A stretch of DNA of 64,000 nt, taken from assembly GCA_034509425.1 (NCBI GenBank), contig JAVTVJ010000789.1, forward strand, positions 310,001 to 374,000. Reading direction: 5' to 3'. The notes beneath the pieces are model-generated. The model was given only the letters and a program-made list of their open reading frames with translations, had not been told where the DNA came from and did not search any database. The position numbers and the translations under genes are program-made. This DNA is from Eopsaltria australis. Lineage: Eukaryota > Chordata > Aves > Passeriformes > Petroicidae. This document shows positions 55,505 through 64,000 of this stretch, piece by piece (the stretch's first letter is position 1; each line of letters opens with the position of its first letter).

Positions 55505-58500
55505 CTGTGGGACAGAGGGAAACAAATGGCAGAGGAGTCCCAGCAGTGCAACCCTGGGAGCCACCCTCAGACCCCCCATGGAAGAGAAGGGAGGCACAGC
55601 CAGCCACTTCCCAAAAACAGAGAAGCATGGATAGAATTGCACATGGATCAATGAGTCCTGCCAAAAACCACCCTGGCACAGATCTGGAAGTCTTGGAGAG
55701 GACATACAGACATTTGCCCTGCAGAAATTGGCTCTGTGCAGAGGAGGAGCAGGAGGAAGGAGCAGGTAACCTGCCTGGGCGCTGCACAGACCTCAGGGCG
55801 CTCACCTGCCCTGCCATGCACCAGAAAAAAGGATGGACAAACAAACAGCACTCTTTTTGTGAACGGACACTGGCAGTGTTCTCCCAACAGCTGGAACAGT
55901 AACCTGGGCAGCATCTTGTACCCTCACTAAAGGCAGGAAGGTGCTGAGGCAGAAGTGGTGCAGAAGCCAGGTGGGAATGTGCAGTGCCAGTCCCCCAGCA
56001 CGGACAGTCAGATCCCAGGAGCTGAGCTGAGCTGAGCTGAAGAGGCACCTACGTGGCTCGGATGGCAGTGAGGTCATTGCTGTCGTTAAGGAGCACTTTG
56101 CACTTCTCCAAGAGGCCTTTGGTCACACTGTCCCCAGGGTGCACCATTTCCAGCTTGTAGCAGAGGCAGCGGAGGTCGTTGCAGATGGAGATGAACATGT
56201 TGAGCACGCGCCTGTCCGTGGCATTGTAGCAGTGGTTGTCCTTGTAGCACTCCACCTGCACAGGGGGAGAAACAGGGCCCAGTGATGTTCAACTGCATTG
56301 AGCTGGTGCTGCAGAGCTGCTCAAGTTAGTGAGGAGGTGCTGCTTTCTCTTGTGGCTCTCAGCTGTGAGCACTATGGGGTGTTTGCCTGTCATTCCTCAT
56401 GACTGGGGAAGGCTGGAGTGAGGGATCTGTCACCAGCACACTGAGTCTGCCTCACCTGAGAGGTGTAGGAGTGCACAGCCAAAGCCAGCTGTGCTGGCAG
56501 CACTGCAGCAGCAGCTGAGGGAGTGTGGGCTCTTCTGCCTGCTCCCCCTGCCACAGCTGCCTGGGCAGAGCAGGGTGGGAAGTGAGGGCAGCCACCAAAC
56601 TGGGGATGGTTTGGAGCGATGTGTTTGCATCATGCATCCTCTGTGGGTCTTTACTTGGCACATGGCTGCAAACTCAACCCATTTAACCTGAATTGCCCTG
56701 GCTAACCTGTCAGAGCAATGCTATTCCCTGCTTGCCCTGAGCAGTTGTGTTACTCAGAGTGATGGCATTGCATGAGGAAATGTTATGCCAAGGGATTAAG
56801 TATCTTCTCTAAAGAAATTACAGGCTCTTCAGAATGTAAAATTCTGAGTGGCTGGTTGGCAGCCAGAGCTGGGCTCCAACACCTCCAGTGCTTTCTGTAA
56901 GGTTCCAAGAGAAGAGGGAAGGAGCTGTTCCAACATGGATACAGCCTCTGCATACAGAAGAGCCATGGAATGTACTTGGCCAAATTCTCAGCAGGTTTGT
57001 AAGAAAAATAAAAAACGGCCCCTAAGGGTCCATTCCCACTACAGATTCCTCCTTCCACACTGTTGGCTGAGTGCTGTGTCCTTGTGAGTGGCAGGAGCTT
57101 TTATTGCTGCTGTGAGCAGAAATAGTCCTAAGGAGAGAATCAATTTAGCCTGGATGTTCACCAGTGAGATAACAGGACTTGTTGTTGTCCACATCAACAA
57201 CAGAGAGCGAATGCACCTGAGTGACCAGGACAGGGACCAGGACTACAGGAATAACCTGCAAGGGCTGTCCAGCTCTGCACAAGCCTGACCTTATACCCTC
57301 CTCCATGTGGAAATCTTTAAAGAGCTGTTGCCATTGCCAGGCTGTGGTGTGCACTCCCACCTTTCCACCTTCCTCTGCTCTCCTCTCTTCCCTGAGGAAT
57401 GTCATCGCTCCTCACTAAAAATGCTGCACATAAAACTGCTGGGGGCTGGAAATTCAGCCATGTTTCAGTGCAATATCATTTTTTTCTGTAGTGTCTGTTT
57501 CCATGCAAAGAGAGCTGGCAGCTAAGTCAGCTGTAGGCTGAGACCACACACATTTCTGTGTTTGATGCTTTTATTCTTGTGCCCTCTCACAGCAAATTAA
57601 AAACAGGGAGAAGGGCAGTGAACTAAAATGGGTGCCTGCTTTTGTCACCAGTGAAGTTTCTTTGGTAGAGGGTTTAGTTTCTGCTCAGAGCATCCCCAGG
57701 GTGCTGCACCAACTGCTCCCTGTCCTTCCCAGTAATTTTCTCTTTTCCCTTTTCCCTTTCCCACCCTGTTCCTCAGGAGTTCAGTTTGCCACCACTGAGT
57801 TCCTGTGTTGTGTCACAGGGGATCCATTTAATTTAAACCACCAGGTTTCACCCCCACCACAAGCAGCCCTTCCACCTCTGCCAACAAGTACCACTGGAAT
57901 ATCAGTGCTCCTAAAAACAGAATCATGTTACACAACATCTCAATGGGGAAAAACGGCTCAGTGCAGAGTCTGTCACAATCCTCTTCAATAAAATGAGCAG
58001 AGCCCTGACATTAGGGAGAGGCAGCCCTTGGAAAAGACAACCAGCTCATTCTGTGTCCTAATCCTGACAGCAGCCAGGCTTTCACTCTGCCTTTGGCATC
58101 CATCTGGGCTTTGTGCCTGAGTTCTGCTATCTCAAATCCACAGTTCTGATTTTATTTAGATTTTTCTTCCCCTCCTCGGTGTCCAGGTGGTCGAAGTTCT
58201 ACTTTTAAGCACACCATGTCATAAAAATTCCAAGACAATTCACTTACCAGCCCAGAAAACCCCGTGCCCACCTGGGACTTTCAGCCCTCAATCCATCATC
58301 CTCCCTCTGTAACACAGCCATTATTTTTAATAAGCACTATAGAAAGATACAGCAGCACCAATACCAGGGGGAAGAGCCAGGCATGCTGCTTCCTACAAGG
58401 TAAGGATTACAGATTCCATGTGTGGCTGGGGAAGGAGGCTTGCCTCGACTGTTTTCTCGTATTTCTGGCTGTGCTAAACTAAACCAGAAAGTGCTGCTCA

Positions 58501-58963
58501 GCAATGAGATTCCTGCTGTGATAATGGGAGACCCTCACACGGGTGTTTCTCCCCCCACATCTTGAGTTGTGCATTTCTGGAGAGGTTTTGTCCATCTTCC
58601 CTTCAGTAAAAACATTTCTTCCTCCCTGAACTGGCCCCAGGAGCTTCTCTCCACACATCTTCAGTTACATACAAACGTTGCTGGCGAGGTTTTGTCCATC
58701 TTCCCTTCAGTAAAAACATTTCTTTCTCCCCTGAGCTGGCCCGCGGTGCTTGCCAGCCCCGTGCTGTCCCTTTCCTCAGGGGCAGAGAGCGTTTTGTGCT
58801 GGATGATTTGTACCTGGACGATGGAAGACACAGGTCTGATCAAGTCGTGGGCTTCCTCCCGGGTGTGTTCCAGTGCTCTGATAAACGAGAACTGCTGCTG
58901 CTGGAAGAGTTTGTAGTTGTCCTCGATCTTCCTCAGGGTCTCCACTACCTCATGGAGGTTCAT
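55171..58963 (-). CDS. SPACA9: SPACA9, sperm acrosome-associated protein 9 (3 coding exons)
   Basis: CDS is complement(join(55171..55504, 56053..56255, 58814..58963)): 687 nt, 228 aa (human about 222). SPACA9 lies inside the lumen of ciliary and sperm-flagellar microtubules and was first described in the acrosome. The first 50 residues (MNLHEVVETLRKIEDNYKLF, QQQQ, RALEHTREEAHD, RPVSSI) match the family. The middle has ATDRRVLNMFISICNDLRCL and SVTKGLLEKCKVLLNDSNDL. Then come YPHGVVNYLSLDEARNRYGG and a basic tail ending APWRPPGKHPF, equivalent to the human PPWRPPG ending. Mostly helical, no signal peptide or membrane segment. Phases 0 and 2 close exactly. An upstream acceptor (CGCCCCGCAG, ending 58982) leaves 18 bases of 5'UTR, so at least one non-coding exon lies further up. 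Tail-to-tail with TSC1 and head-to-head with AK8. Confidence 0.95.
55985..56041 (+). repeat. GAGCT-type pentamer run
   Basis: GAGCTGAGCTGAGCTGAGCT at about 56020-56040 is a short pentanucleotide tandem repeat in the SPACA9 intron, next to the second coding exon. Confidence 0.7.
56053..56255 (-). CDS. SPACA9: SPACA9 second coding exon
   Basis: Acceptor TGTGCAG ends at 56256; donor GTAGGT at 56052. Encodes VECYKDNHCYNATDRRVLNM to LTAIRA; ends in phase 2. Confidence 0.94.
56256..58813 (-). other. SPACA9: SPACA9 intron between coding exons 1 and 2
   Basis: 2.6 kb of unique DNA. Its 5' end contains the roughly 98-base tandem duplication at 58556-58740. No coding exon seen. Confidence 0.7.
58556..58740. 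repeat. Tandem duplication, about 98-base period, two copies
   Basis: Copy 1 (58556-58640) and copy 2 (58654-58740) share GAGGTTTTGTCCATCTTCCC and TTCAGTAAAAACATTTCTT, followed by matching CTCC-CTGA-CTGGCCC text. The first 25 bases of each unit are more diverged. It ends about 75 bases from the SPACA9 exon. Confidence 0.9.
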
Positions 58964-58981
58964 GTTTGCTTATTTCTGGAT
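58814..58981 (-). CDS. SPACA9: SPACA9 first coding exon
   Basis: 5'UTR 58964-58981, ATG at 58963-58961, then 50 codons to VQ. Donor GTACAA at 58813. The open frame runs on past the donor to 58661 but loses family similarity there. Candidate donors for an upstream non-coding exon are GTAAGT at 59080 and GTAGGA at 59529. Confidence 0.93.
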
Positions 58982-59269
58982 CTGCGGGGCGAAGAGGAGA
59001 GAAAGGAAGCTGCTTTGTAGGAATTTTGCAATTCTATGTTTCGCCCGAGTTGGAATTGTGTAGGTTAGTGGAAAACTTACCAAAAAAATAAGAATAAAAA
59101 GCAGGGGAAAGTGGAGATGGATTGCGTGGAAGCCCCGCAGCCCCAGAGCCCCCAGCAGTAAGTCAGCGAGTCAGTAACGATGCTGCGAAAAGAGGCAGAG
59201 AGCCCCGAGGGGAGCACTGACAATCGGATGCCATAAACCCTGGCGGGCGTGTTGTAAAGATAATGGGGC

Positions 59270-59821
59270 AATGCATCACCCGCGGGGCCGCGGGGAGCCC
59301 CGGCTGCTCTTAGGGCTGTAAAACCATCACAACCCTCCCGTTAACCGGAGCCGCAGCGCTCCGTGCCGGCTTTAACCTGCCCACCCCTCCCAGGACTGAT
59401 TTGGGGAGGATCAGACCCTCCCGGGGCGGCCTCGCCCGCAGGCCCCGGTCCGTCCGCGCCGCCGGGACTCGGCGCTGCGGGCCGCTCTCCCCTCCCCGCT
59501 CCCTCCCCGCCGAGCCCCGCGGCTCCTACCGGCCGGTGTGCGGGCGGCGGCGCTGCGGCAGCTCCCCGGCGGGGGCCGGGCTGGCTCGGCGGCCGCGCTG
59601 GGCGGGATGGGCGGCGGGCAGCGCTGCCCCTCGGCCCCGCCGTTGCCGCGGCAACCGCGCCGCCGTCTCCCTGGCAACCGTCGCCGCTCGATGACGTTTC
59701 CCCCCCGCTCCCCTCGCGGTTACTGGAGCTCTGGCCACGCCCCCGCGTGTGGAACGAGGCCGCTGCGCGTCGCGCGGTGATGACGCGCCCTTAGCAACGC
59801 GTGGCGTTGCCAGGGGCGGCC
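59270..59821. promoter_or_regulatory. Bidirectional SPACA9/AK8 CpG promoter with RFX X-boxes
   Basis: GC- and CpG-rich DNA separates two divergent axonemal genes. A perfect 14-base palindrome GTTGCCGCGGCAAC (59642-59655) matches the RFX X-box consensus. Further half-sites are GGCAACC (59673-59679), AGCAAC (59793-59798) and GTTGCC (59806-59811), the last only 10 bases before the AK8 ATG. CRE-like TGACGT (59692-59697) and TGACGC (59781-59786) lie between. RFX factors with FOXJ1 drive ciliary genes, so shared control is likely. No TATA box. Confidence 0.75.
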
Positions 59822-59914
59822 ATGGCGGAGGGGGACGTGGAGGACGCGGCCCGGCCGTGGCCGCCGCCCGCGGGCGCCTACGCGGAGGAGCGGGGGCTCT
59901 TCCCTCTCCTGCAG
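59822..59914 (+). CDS. AK8: AK8 coding exon 1
   Basis: 31 codons, phase 0, donor GCAG|GTGAAC at 59915. Lies within the CpG island. Confidence 0.88.
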
Positions 59915-62298
59915 GTGAACGGGAACCCCCGCCAGCCCCTCCGAGCGCGGGGGCGGCCGGGCGGGCACGGGGGAGGCGGGGAGGGGCAGCGGCGAGGGCT
60001 CCTGTGGCAGCTGACGGGCGGGTGTCCGTGTGCGGGGAGCGGCCGCGGGCTCTCCCTGTTAATTATTTTAATTGCCGCGGCTCACACGTGGCATTTGTTT
60101 TGCGGGAGAAAGTGGCAGCCCGAGGAAGGGAGGAGTCGGTGGAAGGCGAGGCGGGACGAGGAGGGGAGGAGGAGGAGGAAGGGGGACAGTGACAGTGACA
60201 GTGGCAGAGTGCGGGAAGGACGCGGTTTTGCCGTGCCTGAGCATCCCCTGCTTCAAACCCTTCCCCCCGCGTTCCTGCTGTGGCTGTTTCGGGGAAATGA
60301 CAGAAATAAAGGGAGAAAAGCGCACTCGTGGCGTCGTTGTGGTCTCGAGGCTGTGCCCCTGCTGGAGAGAGGGCTGGGGTTTGCTCTGTCAATTCGGGCA
60401 AAGCCCTTGCGTGGTGCATGGGGAGGTTTGTGTGAATGTTCTGGTGCTGTTCGGATTGGAGAAGTTGCTGGGGAGCCTTCCCCTGTGTGCTGCTAACTCT
60501 AAACTCTGTTACAAAGCCATTTCCACTTGCTCGGAACTCACTGAAATACACACACACACACACACACACACACATTTATTTATTTTCCTTTTTTTTTGTG
60601 CTATCGTTTCTTTTCCCCCCTCTTTATTATGACTAATGTGGCATAATAATTATGTTTTTAAAAAAAATTAAATCCTGTGTTTTACAAGGCATTGAATGCA
60701 GCTGCAGGAACTCGTATTACATAAAATATTTGCGGGATTTACTCAGGGTCATGTTGTCTTTTCTTGCTCCAGTTGTGTTGGAGCAACATGATGTCACAAA
60801 CACGGCTTGAAATTGTTGTGCTAAAACATTTACAGAACACAAAACGTAAAAATTATGAATTAATAAATTTGTGACGCCCAAAACATAAACCTCCCCCAAA
60901 GATTACCCGAACTGCTCATGAAATTAATCTGAGTTTAGCAGAACTGAATAAAATTAAGGGTTTAAAGGTAGGATTTGGGCACGAAACAGTGGCAGTGTCC
61001 AATCACTGTCAGCCTGAACGTTTTTGAATTATAATAAACCCAGATTTTCTTAGCTTTGTTATTTTTAAAGGTGCTGGTAAGTGTAGTGCAAAATCCGGAT
61101 TTCTTAGTTTAAATAAATGCTGCTGGGAATTAATAATTTTTAAATGAACTTTCAATAAAAATACCAATTTCACGGTTTAAACCTTGACGCATCAGAACTT
61201 GCACGATCACCAGTTTATAAACAAAATTGAGTGTTTTAATTATCCTAATGAAGTGGATGAAGCAGAATAGGAAAATAGACCACTCTAATAAAAGACAATC
61301 AAATGGTGAGGACATAAAATTTTATGGACTATGTGGACTTTATGAATTTACTTGCAAATGTAAAAGTGTTATGACTGCTTTTCAGAAACGTCTTTTCTGC
61401 ATTTCTGAGCATTTCTGCAGCTTATCTAAATTAGTTCTGTTTGATGTTTAGTTTTAATTGCAGAACTCGTGGCTGTGCTGAAAGGTCTGACTAGGAAAGG
61501 TATGAATTTCTCAGGGTTGTTCTTTTCTCTGCCTGTAAATCCAAAATCCTCCCTGAAACCAGTGCAAGATCTCCACTGCTATGAGTGGGAGCTGAAACAA
61601 GGCCCCTGTGTAACCTCAGGGGTTTAACATGAAAATGGGCTCCAAAAGAGATGTTCAGGACAAGGCTTTAAGCCTTTTTTTGCTTTTTTTCACCCCCTCT
61701 CCCCACTCCTTGTCATGCAGGAGGTGAGGCTGATACAGGTGTGAAATGTGCCTTTTCTGTGGGTTGTTTTTTCCAAGGCTCTTGTCCTTTCTGCACTCTG
61801 GGCCAGTCAGAAACCTGTGGGAATGTGCTGGATAAAGGTCAACTTGCCCTGCAGAGACACAAATTCAAGTTAACTCTGGTTCCAAACTCCTTGTATGGTT
61901 TTTATGTCAGTGTTACCTCAACCATTTTTGACCCCAGGCAGCTCGAGCCAAACCTTTCTGGTGTCCACATGTACCATAAAAAAGCCAAAGCAAATAGGTT
62001 GGGTTTTTTTTTTACTGGCAATTTTCTGACCATCTTTAGTTTTTTCAGCATCTCAAATAGATCCTGAAGTCTCAATTTTGGCTGTGAAAGCAAAAAAATA
62101 AGCTTTTATAAACTGTTCAGGATCCTCATTGTAACATTGCTGTAAAAATGCGAGATATCACGACTGCAGAGCTGAGTTAAATTTTCCTCTGACTTTGTCC
62201 TATTTCTTTCCAGAATATGCTTGAAGAGCTATTAATTCATAAGCCAGATGATCCCATTGAGTTCATGATAAACCACTTAAAGCAAAACAACGATGATG
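59822..62298 (+). CDS. AK8: AK8, adenylate kinase 8 (5' part, 2 coding exons in window)
   Basis: Partial CDS join(59822..59914, 62214..62298, ...), continuing beyond 64,000. AK8 is a two-domain adenylate kinase (AMP + ATP to 2 ADP) of cilia and flagella. Only the N-terminal region upstream of the first P-loop is present: [30 protein letters not shown], then [20 protein letters not shown] and HLKQNNDD, which has the dimerisation/docking-like helix seen at the N terminus of AK8 and related ciliary proteins. The ATG at 59822 has a strong context (GCCATGG). The upstream in-frame codon at 59801 is GTG, so it is not a start. Exon 1 is GC-rich and its first 20 residues are not conserved. Exon 3 with the P-loop was not found before the window ends. 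Confidence 0.92.
59915..62213 (+). other. AK8: AK8 intron 1
   Basis: 2.3 kb. The first 300 bases continue the CpG island. Contains a run of GACAGT units at about 60184-60203 and the CA repeat at 60548-60574. Long ORFs near 59.8-60.5 kb are GC artefacts. Confidence 0.7.
60548..60574 (+). repeat. (CA)n microsatellite, about 13 units
   Basis: Uninterrupted alternating CA in AK8 intron 1. Likely polymorphic. Confidence 0.95.
62214..62298 (+). CDS. AK8: AK8 coding exon 2
   Basis: Acceptor TTTCCAG ends at 62213; donor GTGAGT at 62299. Encodes [20 protein letters not shown], the best conserved part of the AK8 N terminus; ends in phase 1. Confidence 0.95.
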
Positions 62299-64000
62299 GT
62301 GAGTGAAAATGGAGGCACCAGAAATAGTTCAGTTCCTGATTTGTAAACAGCTGTTGGGAGCTGCGCTGCCTCTGGCAGGTGATGGATCAAACTTTTCAGG
62401 CTGAGTCTTGAGGAGGGGGGAAACACAAAAAAAACCACAAACCTGTGAGCATTTTGGAATAGTTATAGGCAAGATGCTTTTAATTTCTTTTTTTAGTGGG
62501 TAATCTAATAAAAAATGCACTTTAGCAGTTATAACAATGAAACCCTCTAAGGGAATAACAAAGAGTTCTGGTGTATCAATTATTAATGCCTTCTGTGCCC
62601 CATCTGATATTTCCTGTTGTCTTTAAGCTCACTAATTACTCCTTTTGTCAGGTGTAAATTTGGGCTCCTATTCTACCTGGGCTGGCAGATTCTCTGCTTT
62701 TTGATTAGTTTGTTACTCGCTGCTGTTAATGAGTTCCACTGCTCAGTGGCATCTCAGCTGAAGGAACAGTGAGTGTGCCTGCTCCTCTGTGGAACAAAAC
62801 CTGCTAAATTGAATGGGAAGTCTGTATTGTGCACAATAAAAGCATGTACCCTCAATCAAATTATTTGATTTACAAACTGTTCACCCTTAGGCAGATTACA
62901 TTTGGATATGCACAAGTGAACTGTAATTTTTGTTCTGCGTGAGCTGTCAGGGGGAGCTGGTGTCATGGAGCTTTGATGTTTCTTTAAAACCAGAGTAAAC
63001 CATTATGAAAGTTCTGCTGCAGCATCAATGAAATCATTATCACTGGAGGTGCTGTGAGCTCTTGGGGGTGCTGATCAGGTGGATGTTGATTGAAATGCTG
63101 CTAAATATTCTAAAAAAAAAAAAATCAAATCCTGCAAATTGTGCCCAGCCTTTTCTGGTGCAGGCAGCCTTGAATAATCAATCTGGTTTGTAGAGCCGTG
63201 GAAAAATCTGTGGGAGAATTTCCTGCAGTTTGATAGAATGCTGATAAAATTTCTTTACATTGGGCTAACGTTTGTCCTGTAGCCCCACAGAATTATTCTA
63301 ACAGAATTAGGCAGTTTTCAGTCTCATGACTTCAGTATTTAGAGGCTAAAGATAGAACCACAGCAGCTGTTTGTCTGCTTCTGGTCTGGAAAGCCCTGTT
63401 GAGGAAGGAGAAGAACTCCAATTAAAATTAAAGCCTAAATGTTGTTTTAAGAATAAATTATATGGAAAATAATGTAACAGAAATGTGTAGCAGAGTTGAT
63501 TTTACTTTTTGATCATGGTGGAAGGTGCTGACTATTTAGAAGAAAAAAAAACCTTATTAGAGCCATCAGTAAAGTGATGAATTTTCATGATCTCGCCTTG
63601 CTAGACAGTTCTAGCCCTAGAGAAAATTTCAAACAGAGATGTGTGGAAAAGGAGCTTTCCATCTATCCCAGGTGTGAAGTTAGAGAACCTTTTTAATTAA
63701 TAATAGGATCTAAAGTACTTTTAAAAATATAAACAAATCTAATGGTGATTATAGCTTACAGCTGCCTCAGAAATCTCTTAGGTCAAATGTGTGGCAAAGT
63801 GTGCTTAGGGCTCTGTGCTGTTGTTCCTTCATGTGTTCCCTCTAAAAACCTTCAAGGGCCACATGAAGACTGATAATTCTTTCATATTCAAAGATGCAAG
63901 TTTTCTGCATGGTATCCTGGTTTGTGCTAATGGAAAAGGCTTTCAGGATCCAAGTGGCATTTCTGAGAGTTCCTGCTTACACTCAAAGCTCTGCAGGAAT
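62299..64000 (+). other. AK8: AK8 intron 2 (continues beyond window)
   Basis: No exon with a GxPxSGKT P-loop or the conserved AK8 segments follows. AT-rich unique DNA to the window edge. Confidence 0.6.

Noticed and set aside
55264..55902. 212-codon plus-strand ORF antisense to SPACA9
   Set aside because: It is the shadow of the SPACA9 last exon; the minus strand carries the conserved protein.
59749..60496. Long plus-strand ORFs of 147 and 231 codons at the AK8 promoter
   Set aside because: The longer one is AK8 exon 1 read through its donor; the rest is Gly/Arg-rich CpG-island translation. The apparent start at 59801 is GTG.
62299..64000. AK8 exon 3 within the window
   Set aside because: No frame encodes a P-loop or the conserved segment after NNDD with suitable phase and acceptor.

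Overview
This window is vertebrate nuclear DNA, almost certainly from a bird. Gene order, protein sequences and several CR1 LINE 3'-end fragments of the avian type all point the same way. Genes are split into short exons with GT-AG introns, and the two gene-dense promoters are CpG-rich. The order GFI1B - TSC1 - SPACA9 - AK8 matches the block on human 9q34.13, here read in the opposite orientation. I see no bacterial, plasmid, viral or CRISPR content.

Layout. Bases 1-10,600 are mostly non-coding DNA 3' of GFI1B. They hold a CR1 fragment at about 1,118-1,465, two groups of GATA motifs near 5.3-5.9 kb, and at the extreme left edge a possible 3'-terminal exon of an unrecognised minus-strand gene (44-236). 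GFI1B lies on the minus strand with six coding exons between 14,888 and 10,638 (333 aa). Its probable promoter and first non-coding exon are near 19.73-19.99 kb, marked by a CCAAT box and a GATA site. TSC1 (hamartin) is divergent, on the plus strand. Its CpG-island promoter and probable exon 1 lie at 23.4-24.3 kb, an 8.1 kb intron follows, and 21 coding exons run from 32,216 to 47,964 (1,152 aa). A long 3'UTR probably ends near 50.5 kb. SPACA9 is on the minus strand, tail-to-tail with TSC1, with three coding exons between 58,963 and 55,171 (228 aa). AK8 starts at 59,822 on the plus strand, and only its first two coding exons are in the window.

Function. GFI1B is a blood-lineage transcriptional repressor; the GATA/CCAAT promoter and flanking GATA clusters fit that role. 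TSC1 is a housekeeping subunit of the TSC complex that restrains mTORC1, and it has a housekeeping-type promoter. SPACA9 and AK8 are both axonemal/ciliary proteins. They share a head-to-head CpG promoter containing a perfect palindromic RFX X-box (59,642-59,655) plus further half-sites, which suggests co-regulation by the ciliogenic RFX/FOXJ1 programme.

I found no credible new enzymatic or defence system. The most useful leads are the RFX bidirectional promoter, the GFI1B promoter and GATA clusters, the upstream ORFs of TSC1, two local duplications, tandem splice acceptors, and the unrecognised exon at the left edge. All exon calls come from reading splice signals, phase continuity and remembered family sequences; no alignment was run.
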